DNA of 64,000 nucleotides, taken from NCBI RefSeq assembly GCF_030694575.1, contig NZ_JAUYUS010000052.1, positions 47,662 to 111,661 on the forward strand, given 5' to 3'. The notes under the pieces were generated by a model, which saw nothing but the letters and a program-made list of their open reading frames with translations, did no database searches and was not told the origin of the DNA. Shown piece after piece: positions 1-6,819 of the stretch (positions are counted from its first letter, which is position 1; every line of letters starts with the position of its first letter). Position numbers and translations under genes: made by a program. This stretch comes from Parvibaculum sp. Lineage in GTDB: Bacteria; Pseudomonadota; Alphaproteobacteria; Parvibaculales; Parvibaculaceae.

Positions 1-947
1 CTCGCCTTGCGGCGCGCCTCCGCGCGGGAGAGATAGCCCTCGTGGAAACCGACCTCGCCGCGGCCTGAGACCTCGACATAGACCTTGCCGCCCTTTTTCT
101 TCGACACCTTCTCGTAGTCCCATGCGGGGAAGCGGACGCCGGGCTCCATGACGATGACCTCACTCCAGCCCGCCTCGCGCAGCGCGTCTGCCTTGGCCGC
201 AATGGCCTCGCCCTGCTTGCGCCAGAAGAGGTCGGGATCGGCGAAATACCCTTCCTCGCCGAAAAGATCGGCGACGACCTCGCCTTCGTAAGTATCGAGC
301 GGGAAGAGCGCCGCGCCGGTCGCAATCGACTGGCCGCCGAAGAGCCATTGCTTCAACCGATGGCCCGTCGGGCAGGCGCTCCGGTCGGTCTTCCAGAGTT
401 TCCACCATTCCTTCTGCTTCGCCTGCGAGGCAAGCGTCAGATGGCGGATCGATGCGGCATCGATCTTCTCCGCCCGATAGGCTTCGCGGATCGGTGCGAT
501 CAGCGTGCCGAGCGCGAGACGGCGCTTCACCATCAACTCGGTAAGGCCGAAGGTCGCGGCGATGTCGGCGACGGATTTTCCCTCGCGGGTGAGCCGCGCG
601 AAACACTCATACTGGCTCATCTCGTCGGGATCGAGACGGGCGATGTTCTCGATCAGCGAGGCTTCGAGCGCGGCCGCATCGTCGCCGGGCTCCATCACGG
701 CGCAGGGCAAGGGTTCGACCTCACCCTGCTCTTCCTTCACCGCCTTGGCCGAGAAATAACGCCGCCGTCCGGCGACGATTTCATAGGCATTCGCTTCCGT
801 CTCGACGGGGCGTACGAGCAACGGCTGCAGGATGCCGCGCGCCCGGATCGAGGGCAGGATGTCGTCGATATCGGGCGGGCGTTTGCCATGCCGCATATTG
901 ATCGCGGCGGGGCGCAGTTCATCGATCGGGATGTGACGCAGTTCCAT
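1..947 (-). CDS. ParB/RepB-like nuclease-fold protein, 3' end cut off by window
   Basis: Read on the minus strand from an ATG at 947 with a good AAGGAGAG site just upstream, this frame stays open to the window edge, so only the first 315 or so residues are seen. The N-terminus has the ParB N-terminal pattern: a short region proposing preferred residues, IVAGRRRY near residue 59, then a segment with LIENIARLDPDE followed by a helix-turn-helix-like stretch (VADIAATFGLTELMVKRRLAL). Plasmid and ICE ParB-like proteins bind DNA in partition or act as accessory regulators. It overlaps the upstream gene by 29 bases and lies downstream of ardC, as in many alphaproteobacterial conjugative elements. A chromosomal Spo0J role is unlikely because no parA is beside it, but the left flank is not visible. 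Confidence 0.85.
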   Translation of the reverse strand, partial: MELRHIPIDELRPAAINMRHGKRPPDIDDILPSIRARGILQPLLVRPVETEANAYEIVAGRRRYFSAKAVKEEQGEVEPLPCAVMEPGDDAAALEASLIENIARLDPDEMSQYECFARLTREGKSVADIAATFGLTELMVKRRLALGTLIAPIREAYRAEKIDAASIRHLTLASQAKQKEWWKLWKTDRSACPTGHRLKQWLFGGQSIATGAALFPLDTYEGEVVADLFGEEGYFADPDLFWRKQGEAIAAKADALREAGWSEVIVMEPGVRFPAWDYEKVSKKKGGKVYVEVSGRGEVGFHEGYLSRAEARRKA

Positions 948-1437
948 GGGTCTCTCCTTTCGGGTGCTCTTGGGTGGGGCTCGGGCTCTCCGCCGTTTCA
1001 TGGGGCAGAGAGAAGTTCGACCAGTCGGCGAGCGCGTAAGTGCCGCCGTCCGCATCGATATGAAGGCCGGGCGTGCCGGGCGCGGCGCCTTCGGTGTCGT
1101 AGTCATGGACATGGACGATTGCGCGTCCGCCCTCGATCTCGACCTGCTGCACGGTGCCGCCGGAAACCGTAACGGTCACGGCGACCGGCTCGCCGCGCTC
1201 CGAAAAGCGCGGCGGCACGGGAAGCGAGGAGGCAAACTCCCGCCACGGATCAGCGTCGTCGCCTTCGGCAACCGCATCAATGAAGGTCGGGCCGCAATCA
1301 TCAAGCGGTTTCCAGCCGTCGCTCTCATTGGCCGCGACGATGGCCTTCTCCAGCGCCGCGTCGAACGTCTCGGCCTCGACCGTCACGGTGTTGGCGTAAT
1401 AGGCGGCAAAGCCGCATTGCACGGTCCATTTCTTCAT
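919..1437 (-). CDS. hypothetical protein (172 aa) of the ICE backbone
   Basis: The ORF starts at an ATG with an AAGGAG site eight bases upstream and ends 29 bases inside the ParB-like gene, so the two are probably translationally coupled. The N-terminus (MKKWTVQCGFAAYYANTV) is followed by an acidic, soluble sequence with no membrane segment and no motif that I recognise. A stretch near residues 105-140 is rich in His, Asp and Gly (VHVHDYDTEG). Genes of this size commonly sit between ardC and parB-like genes in alphaproteobacterial conjugative elements. Its role is unknown; accessory or DNA-mimic functions are possible but nothing in the sequence shows them. Confidence 0.7.
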   Translation of the reverse strand: MKKWTVQCGFAAYYANTVTVEAETFDAALEKAIVAANESDGWKPLDDCGPTFIDAVAEGDDADPWREFASSLPVPPRFSERGEPVAVTVTVSGGTVQQVEIEGGRAIVHVHDYDTEGAAPGTPGLHIDADGGTYALADWSNFSLPHETAESPSPTQEHPKGETHGTASHPDR

Positions 1438-1449
1438 GGGGCGTCTCCT

Positions 1450-1647
1450 TCAGAACAGGCTCAGCTGGTTGCGCGCGTCCTCGTCGAAGAGGCCGATGTT
1501 CAGGGGCTTCTGGGCCTTGCGCGGGCGCAGCGGCGCGGCCATGAAGGCGGCCAGCCGGTCGCACTCCCGGATCGGTGCGACACCCGGCATGAGGCACTGC
1601 TCGCCTTCGGGCGTCGTTTCCACATCGAGAGGCGGGTGCCCGCTCAT
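1450..1647 (-). CDS. small hypothetical protein (65 aa)
   Basis: This short frame begins at an ATG overlapping the ardC stop codon in an ATGA arrangement (1644-1647), with GAGGG upstream, and ends 12 bases before the next gene. The coupling supports translation. The product is soluble and unremarkable; its C-terminus, IGLFDEDARNQLSLF, ends with a hydrophobic QLSLF. That tail resembles the QL-x-LF beta-clamp-binding pentapeptide seen in proteins that dock on the replication sliding clamp, but this is only a pattern match. No family is recognised. Confidence 0.55.
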   Translation of the reverse strand: MSGHPPLDVETTPEGEQCLMPGVAPIRECDRLAAFMAAPLRPRKAQKPLNIGLFDEDARNQLSLF

Positions 1648-2579
1648 GCCGCCCTCCCCTCGCCCGGCTCTATGCCCTCCGCGCGGAACGCCAGCAGGAA
1701 ATCTGCTGCCTTGGAGGCGAGGCTCGCGGCGCGGAAGATGGCGCGGTCGTCGTCGCGCAAGAGGTCGAGCCATGAGGCGATGTAATCAGCATGTCGCACG
1801 GTCGGCACGATGCCGAGCGCGGCGCAGACAAAGGCGCTTGCCATTTCGGCGACGAGTTCCTCCGCCGCATAGGCGCGCGAGCCGAAGCGCCCGGAAAGAT
1901 CGCGCGCCAGCCGCGAGGGGTGACCTGTCCAGTGGCCGAGTTCGTGGAAACAGGTGCGGTAATAATTGACCGGCTCGTGAAAGGCCGCTTGCGGCGGCAC
2001 CTCGATGCAGTCGAGGCTCGGCATATAAAAGGCCATCGCGCCGCCGACATGAAATGCCGCCCCGGTCGCCGTGATCAGCGCCTCGGCGGCGGGCACGGTC
2101 TCGCTCTCCGGCAGTATGGCGGGCGGTGCAAGCAGGTCGTCCGGCAGGCCGTCGCATTGCGCGACATTGAAGACGGTGAAGCGCTTGAGGAAGGGGATGC
2201 TCCGGGCCTCGTCGCCGTCCGCCGCCGCGCGTTCGCGCTCCGCCTTCGGCGTGAAGCGGTCGGCATAAACGAGGGTCACGCCCTTCTCGCCCTTGCGGAC
2301 ATGCCCGCCGAGCGAGAGTGCCTGCCGGAAGGTAAGCCAGTTCTGGACGGTAAAGCCTCGCTCGATGACGGCGCTCCAGAGGATCAGGATATTGATCCCC
2401 GAATAGGCGTTCGCCGTCGCCGCATTGCGCGGCAAACCGAGCCCGGCCTTGGCCCCGTCCCAGGGTTGCACCCAAGGCACCCGGCCCGCTTCCAGTTCCG
2501 CGACGATCTTTGCCGTCACATCGGCATAAAGCTGCGGCCCCGCCTGCCTCCCGGCCTGACGATTATGTTCTCCGCGCAT
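1644..2579 (-). CDS. ardC: ArdC-type antirestriction / ssDNA-binding protein
   Basis: The 311-residue product has the two domains of the ArdC family. An N-terminal ssDNA-binding domain (DUF1738; about residues 15-130) contains YADVTAKIVAELEAG, the NAYSGINIL segment and GEKGVTLVYADRFTP. A C-terminal zincin-like metallopeptidase domain has HELGH at about 212-216 and a downstream glutamate in AAEELVAEMASAF. ArdC proteins protect incoming single-stranded DNA during conjugation and can counter restriction in the recipient. The ATG at 2579 has GGGAG upstream. A GC-rich spacer of about 236 bases without a convincing gene separates it from the XRE gene on its right. The neighbourhood (ParB-like, XRE, QseC/QseM/FseA-like) supports an ICE origin. 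Confidence 0.92.
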   Translation of the reverse strand: MRGEHNRQAGRQAGPQLYADVTAKIVAELEAGRVPWVQPWDGAKAGLGLPRNAATANAYSGINILILWSAVIERGFTVQNWLTFRQALSLGGHVRKGEKGVTLVYADRFTPKAERERAAADGDEARSIPFLKRFTVFNVAQCDGLPDDLLAPPAILPESETVPAAEALITATGAAFHVGGAMAFYMPSLDCIEVPPQAAFHEPVNYYRTCFHELGHWTGHPSRLARDLSGRFGSRAYAAEELVAEMASAFVCAALGIVPTVRHADYIASWLDLLRDDDRAIFRAASLASKAADFLLAFRAEGIEPGEGRAA

Positions 2580-2815
2580 CGGCCAGCTCCCGTCAAATCC
2601 CGCCGCGTCTCTCCCGGAAGCGGGATGGGCGGCGAAAAGCGACCGGAAGGCCCGCCGTCAGAGGCGGGACGCACCGAAGGCCGGAACGGAGTGGAGGACC
2701 CGGAGCGCAAGCGGAGGGTTGCGGCCTGCCGCGGCGGGCCTAGAAGGGAGCGCCGCCCATCACGCGTGACGGGGAGACGCTTCAAAGAAAGACGCCGCGC
2801 GAGAGCGCGGCGACC

Positions 2816-3058
2816 TTAGCCCTTGGGCTTGTAAAGTTCCTTGAGAACGTCACCGGGATCATCACCAAGCGCCTGCACGACGTCGACGAATTCGATGATA
2901 TCGAGACGGCGTTCGCCGCCTTCATATTTGGCGACAAAGGACTGGGTGCGCTTGAGCCGCGCGGCGACATCCGCCTGCGTCAGGCCCTTCGCCTTGCGAA
3001 GCTTGATCAGCAGCGCCAGCAGCTTTCGTTGACGCGGCGTGCGAAGGGTCTTGGACAT
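2816..3058 (-). CDS. small XRE-family (Cro/CI-type HTH) regulator
   Basis: The 80-residue protein is almost entirely one helix-turn-helix domain: LLIKLRKAKGLTQADVAARL followed by TQSFVAKYEGGERRLDIIEF, the classic XRE pattern of a recognition helix after a Q-x-x-VA-x-L turn. It ends with LKELYKPKG. It starts at an ATG at 3058. About 40 bases upstream lie two inverted repeats of the same architecture (3096-3130), which makes autoregulation likely. It is transcribed toward ardC and may control that operon. Its family is a common ICE and phage repressor; the exact target genes are not shown by the sequence. Confidence 0.88.
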   Translation of the reverse strand: MSKTLRTPRQRKLLALLIKLRKAKGLTQADVAARLKRTQSFVAKYEGGERRLDIIEFVDVVQALGDDPGDVLKELYKPKG

Positions 3059-3095
3059 TCGGCCGGACCGGCTGGAAGCGAAACGGTCCGATCAA

Positions 3096-3130
3096 ATAAT
3101 CCCAGTTTCGGATTATCCCATTTTAGGATA
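3096..3130. promoter_or_regulatory. tandem operator-like inverted repeats upstream of the XRE gene
   Basis: Two dyads share one design. ATAATCC at 3096-3102 pairs with GGATTAT at 3110-3116 across a 7-base spacer. TATCC at 3114-3118 pairs with GGATA at 3126-3130, also across 7 bases. They lie 38 to 72 bases upstream of the XRE start at 3058. The repeated spacing suggests two dimer sites for the XRE protein. Binding itself is inferred. Confidence 0.55.
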
Positions 3131-3205
3131 TTTTGATGCGGTGCGAACTTGACTGATGGGACGAGATCGCCCTTCGCCACATCCGAAAAACAAGGTGATC
3201 GAGTC

Positions 3206-3424
3206 TCAGCCCGATCTGTCCGGACGCAGGAGATCGAGATGACTGACACCCAACGCGGTCGCGAGTTCATAAAGCGTCACGACGGTTGGATTGCGGCGGC
3301 CTTGTTCGAGCCCGCTGATGTATTGCTGGCTGAAACCGGAAATCTCGGCGAACTGCTCCTGGGTCAGACCCTTTTTGAGCCTGATTCGCCTGACATTGCC
3401 GCCGACCGTCTTGCGCATATCCAT
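3206..3424 (-). CDS. qseC: QseC-like XRE repressor
   Basis: The 72-residue protein is a single XRE domain (VGGNVRRIRLKKGLTQEQFA then FSQQYISGLEQGRRNPTVVT). It is divergently transcribed from a small DUF2285 protein (3511-3786), with 86 bases between them. That is the arrangement of qseC and qseM in the tripartite symbiosis ICE of Mesorhizobium, where QseC controls both promoters and QseM blocks the excision activator FseA. A FseA-like gene follows just beyond. The assignment rests on gene order and domain type, not on alignment. The gene is read leftward from an ATG at 3424. Confidence 0.72.
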   Translation of the reverse strand: MDMRKTVGGNVRRIRLKKGLTQEQFAEISGFSQQYISGLEQGRRNPTVVTLYELATALGVSHLDLLRPDRSG

Positions 3425-3441
3425 GCGCCAAGGTCAGCGGA

Positions 3442-3486
3442 TTACATACTTTAAGTTTATCAACTATAATATGTTATCTGGTAACA
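3442..3486 (+). promoter_or_regulatory. candidate promoter and dyads between the qseC-like and qseM-like genes
   Basis: A perfect -10 hexamer TATAAT lies at 3465-3470. TTACAT at 3442-3447 sits 17 bases upstream as a plausible -35, reading toward the DUF2285 gene. Short dyads overlap it: ACTTTAAGT at 3448-3456, AGTT-N4-AACT at 3454-3465, and TGTTA-N5-TAACA at 3472-3486. This low-GC island stands out in GC-rich surroundings. The dyads are likely operators of the divergent XRE protein. Confidence 0.55.
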
Positions 3487-3510
3487 ACGGAACAATGAGC
3501 GGAGCGGGAC

Positions 3511-3786
3511 ATGTCCAAACCGGAACTCAATCCCGAGATCGCCGACGATGTCCCCTGGTCGGAGACCATCACCGACTATGACGAGCGTCATCTGATCGTC
3601 TATCTGCGATTGCTCGACGCGGTCGCGGCTGGAGCGTCGGATGAGGCGATGTCGAGGACCGTTCTGGGCATCGACCCCACGCGTGAGGCCGAAAGGGCAC
3701 GCAACGCGTTGGCAAGCCATTTACGCCGCGCCAGATGGATGTCGGAAAAAGGCTACCGTCATCTCCTCAATGCCGGCGCGCACTGA
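3511..3786 (+). CDS. qseM: QseM-like small DUF2285 protein
   Basis: The 91-residue product carries the DUF2285 pattern: HLIVYLRLLDAVAAGASDEA, an arginine-rich LASHLRRARWMSEKGYRHLL and a short tail. The final W-x-x-x-GYR-x-LL motif is the one seen at the end of DUF2285 proteins. In Mesorhizobium ICEs a stand-alone DUF2285 protein, QseM, is an antiactivator that binds FseA and stops excision. The start ATG at 3511 has GGAGCGGGAC just upstream. It converges with the FseA-like gene, whose stop codon is only seven bases away. The antiactivator role is inferred from this context. Confidence 0.75.
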   Translation: MSKPELNPEIADDVPWSETITDYDERHLIVYLRLLDAVAAGASDEAMSRTVLGIDPTREAERARNALASHLRRARWMSEKGYRHLLNAGAH

Positions 3787-3792
3787 GTTCCT

Positions 3793-4578
3793 TCACCGCA
3801 GCAATTTCAGATAGCCGCCATTCATGAGGTCACGGCCACGCCTGATGGCGCGGCGCACTTGGTCGCAGAGATGGTTCCGCGGATCGCGCCAGTCCGCCTC
3901 GACACGCTCCGCACCGAACAGCGCAATCGCGACCTCGCGCTGGGATGCTCCAGCGAGATAGCCGTCCAGCGCCTGCAGAACTCGGGAGAGGCGTCGAGCG
4001 CCAAGGTCCGGCGGATAAAATTTCGTTCGTAGCGTCTCGGTGCACACAAGGTCGTTCAGCCGCCTGAAGCCGCGCCATCTTGTCTCCGAATAGGGCGTCA
4101 TGGGCAAGACGTTCGCAAGCACCTGCACCGGGCGCGTAAGGCATTCGCCAGTAACAGACAGTTGCAGGAACCGGCCCTGGTCGGCGCACAGAAGATGTTG
4201 AATGTCTTCTCCGGGGATGAGGACATTGCGGCATCGCAGGCGGCTTAAATTCAGAAACCGGCCCGACACGTGACCGACATTCTGGCTCGCAACGACCGGA
4301 AGAACACTCGGGCAGAACTCCGGCATCCAGAAAATATTCGCCTCGCGCGCGTCGCGATCGGGCGTTTCGAAAAGGAGCAAGCCCCATTCCCGTGCCTCGG
4401 ACATTTGGTCGCCGGCGGACCAGGTCTCATCGGGCGGGCTGCCATCCGGCGGCCACGTCACGCCAAGATTTGCAGCCGCGCTCCTGTAGGCGCGATTGCG
4501 GCGCAAAAATTCCCACGCAAGCCCATGCGCCGATAAGGCCTGAAGCCACTCATATTGCTCTGTGTTTTGCCATTTCAT
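3793..4578 (-). CDS. fseA: FseA-like excision activator (DUF6499-DUF2285) in one reading frame
   Basis: From the ATG at 4578 the product is 261 residues. Its N-terminus (KWQNTEQYEWLQAL, then AWEFLRRNRAYRSA) matches the DUF6499 pattern. Its C-terminus (LDGYLAGASQREVAIALFG, then RRAIRRGRDLMNGGYLKLLR) is a DUF2285 domain. In ICEMlSym-R7A these two domains are encoded by two genes joined by programmed +1 ribosomal frameshifting to make FseA, which switches on the excisionase gene. Here they are continuous, so no frameshift would be needed. An upstream in-frame ATG at 4719 would add 47 low-complexity residues and overlap the exbD relic; the 4578 start fits the family better. No recognisable excisionase gene lies in the window. 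Confidence 0.75.
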   Translation of the reverse strand: MKWQNTEQYEWLQALSAHGLAWEFLRRNRAYRSAAANLGVTWPPDGSPPDETWSAGDQMSEAREWGLLLFETPDRDAREANIFWMPEFCPSVLPVVASQNVGHVSGRFLNLSRLRCRNVLIPGEDIQHLLCADQGRFLQLSVTGECLTRPVQVLANVLPMTPYSETRWRGFRRLNDLVCTETLRTKFYPPDLGARRLSRVLQALDGYLAGASQREVAIALFGAERVEADWRDPRNHLCDQVRRAIRRGRDLMNGGYLKLLR

Positions 4579-4616
4579 GGGACCGGTTCGAAAAAGAGAT
4601 AAGTCGCCGGAGCCTT

Positions 4617-4979
4617 CTATTCCGGTTCGGATATGGTCAATGGACCGCTCATCTGGTGAGGACGATCCATATCTGCGCGAGTGACGTGGGGTTCGGGTCT
4701 TTGACCGTCGCGAAGGCATTGCGCGCCGGGGTCCGGGACGGGGACACCGTTCCAGAACACCGTGCCGTCGAAGTCGAGTTCGAGATCGACGACCTGCGGC
4801 TCCGTCTCGGGCGGCGGGGCTGACAGGTTCTGCGGCATGTCGAGCTTCACCGCATGGGTCTGGATCGGGATGGTGATGATCAGCATGATCAGCAGCACCA
4901 GCATGACGTCGATCAGGGGCGTCGTGTTGACCTCCATCATCACGTCGTCTTCCTTGCCGTCGCCGACATTCATGGCCAT
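4617..4979 (-). pseudogene. exbD: exbD relic, 3' end replaced
   Basis: The first 80 or so codons are a normal ExbD/TolR protein: a cytoplasmic start, a single membrane helix (NTTPLIDVMLVLLIMLIITI), then PIQTHAVKLDMP and a periplasmic VVDLELDFDGTVFWNGVPV. After about codon 80 (near 4740) similarity stops and the frame continues with sequence unlike ExbD (DPGAQCLRDGQRPE onward) to a stop at 4617. The C-terminal periplasmic domain is missing, so the energy-transducing function with ExbB/TonB is probably lost. The break lies beside the FseA-like gene, which makes it a recombination junction candidate. Confidence 0.7.
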
Positions 4980-4983
4980 GGGT

Positions 4984-5223
4984 TCACTCCTGCTGCGCCG
5001 CGCCGGAGACGGGCTCGGTGATGAAGGCGACCTTCTGGATGCCGTCGCGCTGACAGGTGACAGTCACCCGGCCGATGAACTCGAAGCCCGCATTCCGGTC
5101 GCCCCGGACATGGACTTCCGGTTGCGGCTCCAGCACCGCCACTTCCTTGATCCGGTCCAAAAGTTCGCGATTGTCCGCCATCTTCTCTTTGTTCCAGAAG
5201 ACGGCGCCTTCGCCGTCGACCGC
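4984..5223 (-). pseudogene. exbD: second exbD relic, 5' end missing
   Basis: This fragment encodes the periplasmic domain of another ExbD: DGEGAVFWNKEK, then DRIKEVAVLEPQPEVHVRGD and VTCQRDGIQKVAFITEP. It ends four bases before the start of the first exbD relic, the tandem order of alphaproteobacterial exbD pairs. The N-terminal cytoplasmic part and membrane helix are absent. Upstream of about 5223 the frame meets stops and no ExbD sequence. An internal ATG at 5181 exists but would make a protein without a membrane anchor. Both exbD copies are thus cut at their outer ends. Confidence 0.7.
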
Positions 5224-5386
5224 CGCACGATGTTCTCCGGCCGCGCCTGGGAGACGACAAGCACCTCACCATGATCGAAACCCAGTTCGGCAATGTCGAT
5301 CAACAGCTCAAGCGCTATTCGCGGACGGCTTGAGCCTGAAGGGTTGGTGGACTGACATAAAAAAGGGACGCATCCCGGATGGTCCG

Positions 5387-6586
5387 TCAAAGTCCCAGAA
5401 CGGCCTTTGCGATGACATTGCGCTGGATTTCGTTCGAGCCGCCATAAATCGAAGCGGCGCGACCGAAATTATAGGCACTTGTCACGCTCACCGCATAGGC
5501 GGGCCCGATGGGCGCTTCATTGGCGATTCCCATCAAATGTTCCCTCTGGAACGGCATGGCGTAGAAGGCGGCTGCTTCGACGGCAAGCTCCGACAACGCC
5601 TGCTGAACTTCGGTCCCGACAATCTTCAAGGTCGAAGAAGAGGGGCCCGCAGGGCGGCCCGCCACCTCCTCCGCGACGATCCTCAGATTGGTATATTCGA
5701 GACCCGTAAGCTTTACCTCGATTTCGGAGAGCCTCGTCATGAATGCCGGTTCGTCCGCCAGCGCCGCGCCATCGCCGAGCCTTTCCTGTTTCACGATTTT
5801 TCTGAGGTGCGCGATCTTGCGCTTGGACTCAGGAACACCTGCAATGCCGGTGCGCTCATTGACGAGCAGGAACTTCGCGTAGGTCCAGCCCTTGTTTTCA
5901 TCGCCGATGCGATTCGTCACCGGCACCTTGACGTCAGTAAAAAAAACTTCGTTCAAGTGATGCAGGCCATCGATTGAAATGATGGGCTTCACCTCGATGC
6001 CGGGCGTCTTCATGTCGATCAGAAGGAACGAGATACCTTCCTGCGGTTTAGCGGTCTCATCCGTTCGCACGAGACAGAATATCCAATCGGCTTCGTGGGC
6101 GTACGACGTCCAGATTTTCTGGCCGTTAACGATGTAATGGTCGCCCTGGCGCACAGCCCTAGTCTTCAGCGAGGCGAGGTCCGATCCGGATCCCGGCTCC
6201 GAATAGCCCTGGCACCACCAGACATCGCCGGTAAGAATGCCCGCCAGATGCTGCTTTTTCTGGTCTTCATTGCCGAAGGTGTAGATCACCGGGCCTACCA
6301 TTGACAGACCGAAAGGCGAAAGACGCGGCGCGTTAGCGGCGGCCATCTCCTCATTGAAAATATGCTTCTGCATCGGCGTCCATCCGGTGCCGCCATACTG
6401 CTTGGGCCAATTGACCGCTACCCAGCCTTTCTCGAAGAGGTCCTTCTGCCAGCGCCTGAGCGCACCGCGCTCGCCAGACGCGCCCACTGTCTCTCTCTCC
6501 GCGAGCTCCCTGGGGAGTTTTTCCGAAATGAACCGGCGGACTTCCGCGCGGAAGGCATCGTCCTCTTTCGTAAGCTCGATATCCAT
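5387..6586 (-). CDS. acyl-CoA dehydrogenase (PimC/FadE-like, 399 aa)
   Basis: A full-length flavin acyl-CoA dehydrogenase: N-terminal helical domain, beta domain with the FAD-contact motif QGYSEPGSGSDLASL near residue 126 and GQKIWTSYAHEADWIF, and a C-terminal helical domain ending in YGGSNEIQRNVIAKAVLGL. The MCAD catalytic-glutamate position carries Gly, as in many bacterial PimC/FadE26-like subunits, whose base lies elsewhere. It would introduce a double bond into a CoA thioester such as a pimelyl-CoA-type or side-chain intermediate. It stands apart from the next dehydrogenase by 233 bases holding an operator-like sequence (6626-6642), so it may have its own promoter. Confidence 0.9.
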   Translation of the reverse strand: MDIELTKEDDAFRAEVRRFISEKLPRELAERETVGASGERGALRRWQKDLFEKGWVAVNWPKQYGGTGWTPMQKHIFNEEMAAANAPRLSPFGLSMVGPVIYTFGNEDQKKQHLAGILTGDVWWCQGYSEPGSGSDLASLKTRAVRQGDHYIVNGQKIWTSYAHEADWIFCLVRTDETAKPQEGISFLLIDMKTPGIEVKPIISIDGLHHLNEVFFTDVKVPVTNRIGDENKGWTYAKFLLVNERTGIAGVPESKRKIAHLRKIVKQERLGDGAALADEPAFMTRLSEIEVKLTGLEYTNLRIVAEEVAGRPAGPSSSTLKIVGTEVQQALSELAVEAAAFYAMPFQREHLMGIANEAPIGPAYAVSVTSAYNFGRAASIYGGSNEIQRNVIAKAVLGL

Positions 6587-6625
6587 CTACAGACCTTTCG
6601 CGGCGACGATCCGGGTGATTGTATT

Positions 6626-6642
6626 TTTATTATAATGAATTT
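6626..6642 (+). promoter_or_regulatory. operator-like element TTTATTATAATGAATTT
   Basis: This AT-rich 17-mer sits 40 bases upstream of the acyl-CoA dehydrogenase start at 6586. An exact copy (opposite strand) occurs at 34389-34405 upstream of a CYP153 gene. Degenerate versions lie at 20316, 37915, 38905, 51407 and 60505. The likely reader is the FadR-type GntR regulator at 37991-38809, by inference. Confidence 0.55.
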
Positions 6643-6819
6643 ATCCGGGTGGGCAAAAGACCGAATTGTCCGCCTCTTTCAAAAATTTCGGCGAAAGGTT
6701 CGCCGCGATAAATCCGCCTCTCTCCCCATTGCCGGGCCGATGCGAATATTACCGCGTCGTGAGTCGCGGCAACACTCATCGACAACCGTATCCATGCTTC
6801 CCGATACCCGGATCGGGGT

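Noticed and set aside
5249..5333. Plus-strand open tail (LTMIETQFGNVDQQLKRYSR) ending at 5333, considered as a gene remnant
   Set aside because: It is short, has no recognised family, and overlaps the exbD relic on the other strand.
5335..5342. CCTGAAGG shared with the tRNA-fMet sequence, considered as a left attachment core
   Set aside because: Eight bases are too few in a 64-kb window, and flanking bases do not match the tRNA or terminator.
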